DNA from: Fusobacteriaceae bacterium
GTDB lineage: Bacteria; Fusobacteriota; Fusobacteriia; Fusobacteriales; Fusobacteriaceae
Direction of reading: 5' to 3'
DNA: 6,651 bases
Assembly: GCA_030625925.1 (NCBI GenBank)
Contig: DAOUPY010000089.1
Location: forward strand, 1-6,651
Shown: one piece after another, positions 1 to 5,201 of the stretch
Position numbering within the stretch: position 1 is the stretch's first letter
Layout of the letters: every line of letters starts with the position of its first letter
Notes under the pieces: model-generated
What the model saw: only the letters and a program-made list of their open reading frames with translations
Told to the model about the DNA's origin: nothing
Database searches by the model: none
Program-made: the position numbers and the translations under genes

Positions 1-25
1 CCTAAATAATATGTTTTAACTTCCT

Positions 26-258
26 TACTAACTAGTATCATTTATTAATGTACAAATTAGTAATTTATTCTTCCAGAAATTCTAAAGATATATTTTTAAT
101 TTTTTTGTTATTAAAACCCCTTTGATGTTAGTGTATTCAAATGTTTCTCTAGGATGTCTTTTATCAATAAGCTTTTAAAGACTTTCCTGTTTTTAGAGAA
201 ATTTTCTCTAATTGATAAAAATTTATTCTGAAGTTTCTTTATAATACTACTAACTAGT
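26..258. repeat. 11-bp direct repeat pair (26-36 and 248-258)
   Basis: The sequence tactaactagt occurs twice in the same orientation, 222 bp apart, inside an otherwise unique spacer. I see no matching terminal inverted repeats just inside the two copies, so a small inserted element is only a weak possibility. In DNA this AT-rich a chance repeat is also plausible. Confidence 0.4.
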
Positions 259-296
259 TTTAAAATCAAGATTTTTTTGAAAAAAAAACTAATATT
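111..296 (-). pseudogene. possible gene remnant, unrecognised
   Basis: The minus strand is open for about 61 codons from 296 down to a TAA at 113-111. There is no ATG in this frame and no Shine-Dalgarno site before the one TTG (269-267), which would give about 52 residues. The predicted C-terminal part is lysine-rich and helix-like, ending with residues such as KDILEKHLNTLTSKGF. I do not recognise a family. In such AT-rich DNA an open stretch of this length is unusual but not decisive; it may be a decayed 3' end of a lost gene or chance. Confidence 0.15.
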
Positions 297-344
297 TTAA
301 ATAATAAAATTTCTACTTAGGTAGATTGTAGTAAAAAATCATTA

Positions 345-372
345 TAAAAAAAACATCTGGTAAAATAAGATG
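345..372 (-). terminator. possible second (backup) terminator
   Basis: On the minus strand a weak 5-bp stem (CATCT at 372-368 pairing with AGATG at 358-354, 9-nt loop) is followed directly by eight T. It lies just beyond the stronger hairpin at 388-421 and could be a tandem backup terminator of the same operon. The stem is short, so this is tentative. Confidence 0.3.
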
Positions 373-387
373 CAGGGTGCGTAATAA

Positions 388-421
388 AAAAGCAGTTTTT
401 TCATATGAAAAAACTGCTTTT
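388..421 (-). terminator. Rho-independent terminator of the dehydrogenase/CHR/Tsx operon
   Basis: A perfect 34-bp palindrome (17 + 17, centred on catatg) lies ten bases beyond the stop codon of the Tsx-like gene. On the minus strand its descending arm runs into six T (391-386). The core stem is AAAAGCAGTTTTTT with its complement. This is the expected end of the minus-strand operon. Confidence 0.85.
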
Positions 422-431
422 AATGAATTCC

Positions 432-1259
432 CTAAAACATATAATGAACTCCTAAGATATATTGAGTAGAATCACTGGAGTTAGCGGAACTGCTGGCTAT
501 CTCTGTAAAATTATGATTGAATTTTATCGAAGCAGAAACAGCGAGATTATCCATTTGGAGTTTAAGCTGGTTAAACCATTGGAGGGAATTATCAGTTCCA
601 TAAGTCCCATTCCAGCTATTGCTATATTTTTTAGATTCTTTGGCACCAAAGACATAGTCGACCCATCCACTATATACAAATGACCAGCCATTTTCAAATT
701 TATATAGAGGGGCAAGATAAGCTATATTGAATAAGTACCCGTCCCATTTATTCTCATTAGGTTTACCATATGATTTGGTGGCATACCTTGCAAATAGATT
801 CATTCGAACATAATCAAATCCTTCTAAGTCAAAATAGTTTCCTATTCCTACTTGGTGACGTCTCAATCCACCCTTATAGTCTCCATTATCATAATCCAGT
901 TGATACGAAAGAAACCATTCATTGAATCGACCAATGGACAGGTCTTTTCCTAAAAGGCCATCTAGTGAGATACGGGGGTTGATTTCCCCATAGATACTAG
1001 GTTTGACTCCGTGCATATCACTGCTTCCAGAGTTTAGGATATCGAAAAAGTCATTGAACCAATATAGATCCAATAATTTATATCTATGAAACCCTTCCAT
1101 TTCCAAATAGATGTCATCAACATTTTCCCTGGTTCCATCAGCGGCATTATTTCCTTGAAATAAACTTACTTGAACCATATTGTAGTCCCATGGTTCGTAT
1201 TTTGCTAACCCCAGCTGGCTGAGGCATAGCATAACAATAATTAATATTAATTTTTTCAT
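432..1259 (-). CDS. Tsx-like outer-membrane channel (nucleoside-specific porin family)
   Basis: Predicted outer-membrane beta-barrel of 275 residues, the usual length of Tsx/OmpK channels that let nucleosides and similar small solutes cross the outer membrane. What is seen: a signal peptide at residues 1-19 (two Lys, hydrophobic core, cleavage likely after LGLA), then Tsx-type blocks: YLEMEGF (51-57), EINPRISLDGLLGKDLSIG followed by R-F-N-E-W (92-115), and NENKWDGYLF (168-177), which resemble E. coli Tsx YLEYEAF, EIEPRFSID and NENEWDGYRF as I recall that protein. It ends in Phe, the usual outer-membrane insertion signal. The ATG at 1259 has an AGGAAGG site (1276-1270) ten bases upstream. It starts 32 bp after the second CHR gene with no terminator between, so it is likely the last gene of that operon. 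Family assignment is strong; the real substrate is unknown. Confidence 0.88.
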   Translation of the reverse strand: MKKLILIIVMLCLSQLGLAKYEPWDYNMVQVSLFQGNNAADGTRENVDDIYLEMEGFHRYKLLDLYWFNDFFDILNSGSSDMHGVKPSIYGEINPRISLDGLLGKDLSIGRFNEWFLSYQLDYDNGDYKGGLRRHQVGIGNYFDLEGFDYVRMNLFARYATKSYGKPNENKWDGYLFNIAYLAPLYKFENGWSFVYSGWVDYVFGAKESKKYSNSWNGTYGTDNSLQWFNQLKLQMDNLAVSASIKFNHNFTEIASSSANSSDSTQYILGVHYMF

Positions 1260-1291
1260 TTTCTTTACACCTTCCTAAAATTATTATTTTG

Positions 1292-1843
1292 TTACATTAT
1301 GTATAACCCGAGGTATCCTAAAACTCCTGAAGAGATGATGAGGATAATCGGATTGATTTTTTTCTTATAGGCTATTCCAAACATGAGGATAGATATGATA
1401 ATTGTTTTGAGTTCTATCTTGTTTTCCATTATCCAAGTAGCCGAAGCAATCATATATCCTGCATATAAAATTAAAGCTGCGGTCAAGGATTTTAAAACAA
1501 AAAAAATAGCTTTCTTATAGATGTTTTCATCCAATCGCTGCAAAAATTTGGCTAAGATCAGGATAACAATGATAGATGGGAGTGCAAGTGCAAGTGTTGC
1601 TACAATAGCTCCTGGGATTCCTGCCACTCTATTTCCTACAAATGTTGCGGTATTCATAGCTATGGCACCAGGGGTCATTTGAGATATAGATAATACATTA
1701 AAAAATTCATCATATCCCATAAATCCATTTTTTTCCAACTCATTCTGTAGAAGGGGGACAGAAGCCAAACCTCCTCCAAAGTTAAAGAGTCCTATCTTAA
1801 AATACATGATAAATAATTTTAGGAGAGTTATAAAGTAAGCCAT
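1292..1843 (-). CDS. CHR-family (chromate transporter family) membrane protein, second half-size subunit
   Basis: Short-chain CHR protein of 183 residues, about half the length of the fused two-domain ChrA transporters. Seen: the N-terminal NFGGG motif (residues 21-25), SQMTPGAIAMN (54-64) followed by TFVG (67-70), then several hydrophobic spans through to the C-terminus (about 80-99, 112-135, 147-159, 165-182). These are the signature motifs of the CHR domain. Half-size CHR proteins are normally encoded as pairs that work together as a heterodimer in the inner membrane. Its ATG (1843-1841) directly follows the TAG of the partner gene (1846-1844) with no gap, and its GGAGG site (1856-1852) lies inside the partner's coding end, so translational coupling is likely. 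Chromate export is the named activity of the family; in an anaerobe the natural substrate may be another anion. Confidence 0.9.
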   Translation of the reverse strand: MAYFITLLKLFIMYFKIGLFNFGGGLASVPLLQNELEKNGFMGYDEFFNVLSISQMTPGAIAMNTATFVGNRVAGIPGAIVATLALALPSIIVILILAKFLQRLDENIYKKAIFFVLKSLTAALILYAGYMIASATWIMENKIELKTIIISILMFGIAYKKKINPIILIISSGVLGYLGLYIM

Positions 1844-2401
1844 CTATTTCACCTCCAGAATAGATTTCATCTTATTTGGAAGAAAAAAGGCAGCAGCAGC
1901 TCCTAGTAGTATTCCAAGAGTGATGAGTAAAATGGGACTTAAATCAAACATCAGTAATAGAATAAATGCGATTATAAAAATAATATAACTGATTCCAGAT
2001 ATAAAACTTCTCTTACATATTTTTAAAGTGGAACTGGCAATAAGTCCTATTATACAGGCTCTTATTCCCAAAAAAATACTTTTAATCAATGGATTTTCAA
2101 AAGAATTTCCAAAGAAATTGTAGATCAGAGTAATGATTATAAGTGATGGAAATATGATGCCAAGGGAGGCTATAAACCCTCCTAATTTTCCAGCTTTTTT
2201 ATTGCCTATAAATGTAGAGGCATTTATAGCTATGGTTCCGGGAGTCATCTGAGATATTATAAACATCTCCAAAAGTTCCTCTTCTGTAATCCATCTTCTC
2301 TTTTCTACCAATTCTTTTTCAATAAGGGGCAGCATTGCATATCCCCCTCCAAAAGTGAATAAACCTATCTTAAAAAAAGATACAAATAATTCTTTTAACA
2401 T
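1844..2401 (-). CDS. CHR-family (chromate transporter family) membrane protein, first half-size subunit
   Basis: Short-chain CHR protein of 185 residues, partner of the abutting downstream gene. Seen: FTFGGGYAMLPLIEKEL (15-31) near the N-terminus, SQMTPGTIAINASTFIGN (50-67), then long hydrophobic spans around 75-97, 105-125, 135-152 and 155-173. FGGG and the QMTPG..AIN..TF.G block are the hallmark motifs of the CHR domain. The two subunits are clearly paralogous but differ enough to be non-identical halves, as in other paired CHR systems, which are thought to insert in opposite orientation in the inner membrane. The ATG at 2401 has a strong AAAGGAG site (2415-2409) seven bases upstream. It follows the dehydrogenase gene by 59 bp with no terminator. 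The family is secure; substrate and direction of transport are not shown by sequence. Confidence 0.9.
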   Translation of the reverse strand: MLKELFVSFFKIGLFTFGGGYAMLPLIEKELVEKRRWITEEELLEMFIISQMTPGTIAINASTFIGNKKAGKLGGFIASLGIIFPSLIIITLIYNFFGNSFENPLIKSIFLGIRACIIGLIASSTLKICKRSFISGISYIIFIIAFILLLMFDLSPILLITLGILLGAAAAFFLPNKMKSILEVK

Positions 2402-2413
2402 ATTAAAACTCCT

Positions 2414-2461
2414 TTAAAACTCAAACCTATATCCTAAGCCTGATGCAATTTCACTGTGATT
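2414..2461 (-). pseudogene. possible remnant of the C-terminal strand of an outer-membrane protein
   Basis: In the gap between the dehydrogenase and first CHR gene, the minus strand reads NHSEIASGLGYRFEF then TAA (2416-2414), in a frame different from the dehydrogenase. Alternating aromatic residues and a terminal Phe are typical of the last beta-strand of outer-membrane beta-barrels (autotransporters, porins). The open frame continues upstream into the dehydrogenase 3' end, but there the residues are Lys/Asn-rich and not barrel-like, so the resemblance stops close to the dehydrogenase stop codon. Its stop overlaps the Shine-Dalgarno site of the CHR gene, as expected if a complete gene once preceded CHR here. 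Short, so chance is possible. Confidence 0.35.
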
Positions 2462-3234
2462 TATTTTTTTTCCTGTATTTTCTTTATTAAATTTAAATTG
2501 ATCTTTCTGGGGATAAATTTTGTGAGAAATATCATAAATTTATTCAATCTTCCATGGACAAGAACATCTTTGTTAGTATCTATGTTTTTATACAGATATT
2601 TTGCCACATCTCCTGGCTCAGCTATATGAAAGTTTTTGAAGAGCCCCTTTTCTATCCTGTTCATCTTTTCAAAGGAAGTTTTTGTAGGGCCTGGGCAGAG
2701 GGCAATGACCTTTACATTACTGTCTCTCACTTCTTCGGCTACTCCTTCAGAAAAATTGATGAGGTATGATTTCGTTCCATAGTACACACTCATAAGTGGG
2801 CCGCTTTGAAAACCAGCTGTAGAAGCTATGTTAAATATCTTTCCCCCTCCAATTTTGAGCATATCCTGTAAAAATAATTTTGTGAGAATAGTAGGAGTGA
2901 TTATATTTAAATTTATCATATCCAGGTCAGACTGACTCTCTTTTTCTAAAAATTTACCGTGGTATCCTATTCCGGCATTATTTATAAGGATATCTACTCT
3001 CAGCTGCTCTTTTCTTATTGCCTCATATAGATTGGCAGCTCCTGCTTCTCCTGCGATATCCAAAGGCATTATTTTTACATTCACCTTATATAATGACTCT
3101 AAATTTTCTTTGAGAAGGGAGAGTACGTCTTTATTTCTAGCTGCCAAGATTAGATTGTGATTATTTTTGGCAAAGATATGAGCTAAATGCAATCCAATTC
3201 CTGAGCTGGCTCCTGTTATAAGTGTGTATTTCAA
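2461..3234 (-). CDS. short-chain dehydrogenase/reductase (classical SDR), substrate unknown
   Basis: NAD(P)-dependent oxidoreductase of the classical SDR family, 257 residues from the chosen start, a normal length. Seen (numbering from the TTG): nucleotide-binding TGASSGIG (7-14), NNAG (85-88), catalytic Asn about 110, Ser 138 in IAST, Tyr 151 and Lys 155 in YYGTK, and the PG motif at 181-182. The tetrad is complete, so the enzyme should be active. The C-terminus (about 228-257) is basic and partly hydrophobic, as in DltE/YqjQ-type SDRs of unknown specificity. Start: TTG at 3234-3232 is preferred because an AAGGGGGG site (3247-3240) sits five bases upstream and the Rossmann strand begins at once. 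An in-frame ATG at 3267 would add 11 residues, but it has no ribosome site and the SD would fall inside the gene. Likely first gene of the operon with the CHR pair and Tsx-like channel; why they travel together is unknown. Confidence 0.88.
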   Translation of the reverse strand: MKYTLITGASSGIGLHLAHIFAKNNHNLILAARNKDVLSLLKENLESLYKVNVKIMPLDIAGEAGAANLYEAIRKEQLRVDILINNAGIGYHGKFLEKESQSDLDMINLNIITPTILTKLFLQDMLKIGGGKIFNIASTAGFQSGPLMSVYYGTKSYLINFSEGVAEEVRDSNVKVIALCPGPTKTSFEKMNRIEKGLFKNFHIAEPGDVAKYLYKNIDTNKDVLVHGRLNKFMIFLTKFIPRKINLNLIKKIQEKK

Positions 3235-3239
3235 AAGTT

Positions 3240-3247
3240 CCCCCCTT
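3240..3247 (-). promoter_or_regulatory. Shine-Dalgarno site deciding a TTG start for the dehydrogenase
   Basis: AAGGGGGG on the minus strand lies five bases before TTG (3234-3232) and would be buried inside the reading frame if the upstream ATG at 3267 were used. The sequence before that ATG has no purine-rich site. Confidence 0.7.
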
Positions 3248-3274
3248 GTTTTAAATGTATAAACCATAATAAAT

Positions 3275-3289
3275 ACTTAATTATTAAGT
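3275..3289. promoter_or_regulatory. candidate operator palindrome at the operon start
   Basis: ACTTAA-TTA-TTAAGT is a perfect inverted repeat (6-bp arms, 3-bp centre) at the expected transcription start, just downstream of the extended -10 element at 3292-3300. Its place suits a repressor site for the dehydrogenase/CHR/Tsx operon. It is all but two bases A/T, so chance symmetry is possible and no regulator gene is in the window. Confidence 0.35.
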
Positions 3290-3291
3290 TT

Positions 3292-3300
3292 ATTATATCA
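3292..3300 (-). promoter_or_regulatory. extended -10 promoter of the dehydrogenase/CHR/Tsx operon
   Basis: Reading the minus strand, TGATATAAT (3300-3292) is a perfect extended -10 element (TGn plus TATAAT). No good -35 is seen because that position falls inside the preceding terminator hairpin, which fits an extended -10 promoter. The start would be near 3285, giving a leader of about 50 nt to the TTG at 3234. Confidence 0.55.
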
Positions 3301-3336
3301 TAAAAAAGAAGCTGATTTATATAAAATCAGCTTCTT
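3301..3336 (-). terminator. Rho-independent terminator of the EAL gene
   Basis: A 13-bp perfect stem (arms 3306-3318 and 3324-3336, core AAGAAGCTGATTT) with a 5-nt loop begins seven bases beyond the EAL stop codon. On the minus strand it ends in a run of six T. It separates the EAL transcript from the dehydrogenase operon, whose -10 box follows immediately. The other strand is also T-rich after the hairpin, but no plus-strand gene leads into it. Confidence 0.85.
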
Positions 3337-3343
3337 AATCTTT

Positions 3344-4984
3344 TTATTTTATGGATGCTTTCACACAATTATTATATTCGATACAAAATTTCTTGAATTC
3401 TGTTGCTTCTAAAGGTTTTGTAGAAAAGTACCCTTGAGCATAATCACAATTTAATTTTTTTAATAGGTCGAAAGTCTCAATATTTTCAACGCCTTCAGCT
3501 ACAATTTTTAATCCCATAGATCTGCCTAAAGCAATGGAAGACTTAACTATATTATAGTCTTTTTTGTTAGTATTCATATTTTTTGTAAACATTTGATCTA
3601 TTTTCAACTTGTCAAATGGCAGGTTTCTGAGATAAGATATTGCAGAAAAACCAGTCCCAAAATCATCTAAGGCAAAAGTTATGCCATATTTTTTTAAACA
3701 TTCCATAACTGAGTAGACTTCTTCAAAATCTTCGATTAGATTTCTCTCTAAAATTTCAAATTCTAAACCTTTTAAGCTTTTATCATAATTTTTTAAAGTA
3801 TTGGTAACTAATTTGTTTTTCAGACATGCTACAGGTGTATTTAAAGCTAATTTCATAGGAAATTCATCCCTCTCCCATTCTTCCTGGATTTCAAGGGAAG
3901 CTTTAATCAGCCAATTTGTAAAAGTATTGATTAAATTAGTTTCTTCCATATATGGCATGAATAAATCTGGAGAGATAATTCCTTCCATAGGATGAACCCA
4001 TCTTATCAAGACCTCAGCACAGTTGATTAAACCAGTTTTAAATTCAACCTTAGGGTGGAAATAAAGCTGAAATTGATTATTTTCAATAGCAGCAGGCAAT
4101 TCATTTAGAATGGAAAGTTTTTTATTGTGGAGTTTATTAATATTATTGTTAAAATAATAATATGAAAACAGGTTTTTCTTTGCATAAGCCCGAGCTATCT
4201 CTGCATTCTGCAACAATTTTTCTTGGGTGTCGATAAATTTTGCTATACCGATACTTAATTCGGGATAGATTAAAATATTATCTACAGAGATATGTTTTTT
4301 TAAAATATCTATTTTTTTTTCAAAAGAATGGGGGGTGTACTGATCCATCAAGAGTCCAAAAGTATTATCTCTGAAATGAAAAAGTTCAACCTTATCCTGA
4401 GATATTTTTTTTAAGTTGAAAGAAAAATTTTTTATAAAATCTTCTAAAATAAAATTACCGTACTCATTTAGAATTTGATTGAAATTTTCGATTTCAAAAA
4501 GAGTTAAATATTTACCTTGAAGATGTTTATCATCTTTGAAAAAAGTATCAAAGCATTTTCTGTTGCCTATATTTGTAATTCGATTGCGAAATGTTAGTTT
4601 TTCTATATCTTTTAATGTCATCAATATTGTATCTATAATAAATCCATATGTAGTGCTCACAAGCACAAAAAATAAAGTTCTATACATCCAGTTTTCAGGA
4701 GACTGCATCTCCATCATAGTAACATCCAAAGGAATAAAACTAGTAAGGTAGCCCGCTATAGAACCAAAAAAAAGTCCTCCTAAATATCCAAAATTAAATA
4801 CTGCTAATATCAGAGGAAGATACATGAGATGTGTATAAGCATACTTAGTTCCGCCAGTGAGGTAAATAACACCTAAAACTGTAAAAATTAATATAAAAAT
4901 AAGTAAAATTGAATAAAAAATATCAATTTTCTTGGGACGGTACCATTTTTTGATAAGTTTAATAAAAAATTTAGTATTCCGCAC
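3344..4984 (-). CDS. membrane-anchored EAL-domain protein with degenerate GGDEF; likely cyclic-di-GMP phosphodiesterase
   Basis: Predicted inner-membrane signalling protein of 546 residues (numbering from GTG 4984) that should hydrolyse cyclic-di-GMP to pGpG. Seen in order: four membrane spans (about 23-42, 52-66, 67-83, 100-122) forming a sensor of unknown ligand; a GGDEF-like domain (about 130-280) with TNIGNRKCF at 137-145 but FRDNTF (204-209) where GG(D/E)EF should be, so no cyclase activity is expected; and an EAL domain (about 294-534). EAL catalytic and metal-binding residues are present: Glu 324 (in EVL instead of EAL), Asn 382, Glu 410, Asp 440 and 441 in DDFGTG, Lys 461, Glu 497 in EGVE, Gln 517 in QGY. 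The usual YQP is FHP, a substrate-pocket change of unknown effect. GTG at 4984 is chosen because an AAGGGTGG site lies eight bases upstream; the alternative GTG at 4996 overlaps that site. Single-gene unit with its own promoter and terminator. Confidence 0.9.
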   Translation of the reverse strand: MRNTKFFIKLIKKWYRPKKIDIFYSILLIFILIFTVLGVIYLTGGTKYAYTHLMYLPLILAVFNFGYLGGLFFGSIAGYLTSFIPLDVTMMEMQSPENWMYRTLFFVLVSTTYGFIIDTILMTLKDIEKLTFRNRITNIGNRKCFDTFFKDDKHLQGKYLTLFEIENFNQILNEYGNFILEDFIKNFSFNLKKISQDKVELFHFRDNTFGLLMDQYTPHSFEKKIDILKKHISVDNILIYPELSIGIAKFIDTQEKLLQNAEIARAYAKKNLFSYYYFNNNINKLHNKKLSILNELPAAIENNQFQLYFHPKVEFKTGLINCAEVLIRWVHPMEGIISPDLFMPYMEETNLINTFTNWLIKASLEIQEEWERDEFPMKLALNTPVACLKNKLVTNTLKNYDKSLKGLEFEILERNLIEDFEEVYSVMECLKKYGITFALDDFGTGFSAISYLRNLPFDKLKIDQMFTKNMNTNKKDYNIVKSSIALGRSMGLKIVAEGVENIETFDLLKKLNCDYAQGYFSTKPLEATEFKKFCIEYNNCVKASIK

Positions 4985-4992
4985 AGTAAAAA

Positions 4993-5000
4993 CCACCCTT
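4993..5000 (-). promoter_or_regulatory. Shine-Dalgarno site that overlaps the upstream alternative GTG start
   Basis: AAGGGTGG (5000-4993) contains the GTG at 4996-4994 and lies eight bases before the in-frame GTG at 4984-4982. A ribosome using this site would start at 4984, removing four residues from the longest frame. Confidence 0.6.
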
Positions 5001-5016
5001 AAAAAGTTATATCAAT

Positions 5017-5044
5017 ATTATATCCCAATAGTTACCTTATTCAA
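5017..5044 (-). promoter_or_regulatory. sigma-70-type promoter of the EAL gene
   Basis: On the minus strand TTGAAT (5044-5039) and a perfect TATAAT (5022-5017) are separated by 16 bp. Transcription would start near 5010, giving a leader of about 25 nt. A 12-bp A/T palindrome aaaattaatttt (5043-5054) touches the -35 box and might be a protein site, though its composition makes chance likely. Confidence 0.65.
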
Positions 5045-5140
5045 AATTAATTTTAATAAACTTGTTATATATTTGGATATTTTATAGTGAAATTAGCAGT
5101 AAAGAGAGAAATAATAATTACGGATAGTAAAATATTATTG

Positions 5141-5146
5141 TATAAT
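5141..5146 (+). promoter_or_regulatory. -10 element of the helicase gene promoter
   Basis: A perfect TATAAT lies 55 bp before the chosen helicase start. The -35 region (around 5118-5123, ttacgg) is a poor match, so the promoter may be weak or need an activator. The start would be near 5153, leaving a leader of about 50 nt. Confidence 0.45.
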
Positions 5147-5158
5147 AGATATAGAATT

Positions 5159-5169
5159 GGTATGATACC
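5159..5169. promoter_or_regulatory. candidate operator palindrome before the helicase gene
   Basis: GGTAT-G-ATACC is a perfect inverted repeat with GC-containing ends in an AT-rich spacer, placed 12 bp after the TATAAT, about +6 to +16. With a single-base centre it cannot form an RNA hairpin, so a DNA-binding repressor site is the more likely reading. No regulator gene is visible in the window. Confidence 0.35.
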
Positions 5170-5185
5170 TCAGAGATACAATAAT

Positions 5186-5196
5186 AAGAAGGTGAT
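5186..5196 (+). promoter_or_regulatory. strong Shine-Dalgarno site of the helicase gene
   Basis: AAGAAGGTGAT differs by one base from the full AAGGAGGTGAT complement of the 16S rRNA end. Measured from its GAAGG core (5188-5192) it is 9 bases from TTG 5202 and 15 from ATG 5208, which favours the TTG; an in-frame TTG at 5196 is too close. Confidence 0.65.
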
Positions 5197-5201
5197 TGAA
5201 A

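Larger units (their letters stand above)
1..431. other. AT-rich gene-poor region at the left edge
   Basis: No convincing gene, tRNA or rRNA is visible on either strand here. The stretch is very AT-rich and holds an 11-bp direct repeat, a 10-bp inverted repeat (159-168 with 211-220) enclosing a 9-bp hairpin arm pair around 193-211, one 61-codon open stretch on the minus strand without a good start, and one or two terminators for the minus-strand gene to the right. It may be decayed coding DNA or simply an intergenic spacer; the left neighbour is outside the window. Confidence 0.6.

Noticed and set aside
462..683. Plus-strand open frame of 73 codons
   Set aside because: Antisense shadow of the Tsx-like gene; no ribosome site and no protein-like features.
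524..715. Minus-strand open frame of 63 codons
   Set aside because: Out-of-frame shadow inside the Tsx-like gene, which has a signal peptide and family motifs.
2554..2769. Plus-strand open frame of 71 codons
   Set aside because: Antisense to the well-supported dehydrogenase.
3306..3336. Hairpin considered as a plus-strand terminator
   Set aside because: T-rich DNA follows on both sides, but no plus-strand gene ends here; it fits the EAL gene on the minus strand.
3801..3995. Plus-strand open frame of 64 codons
   Set aside because: Antisense to the EAL domain; no independent support.
4536..4751. Plus-strand open frame of 71 codons
   Set aside because: Antisense to the membrane part of the EAL protein; its hydrophobic look comes from complementing AT-rich codons.
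4997..5201. Riboswitch (for example a cyclic-di-GMP sensor) in the EAL/helicase spacer
   Set aside because: The leaders are only about 25 and 50 nt, too short for a known riboswitch, and no conserved core is seen.
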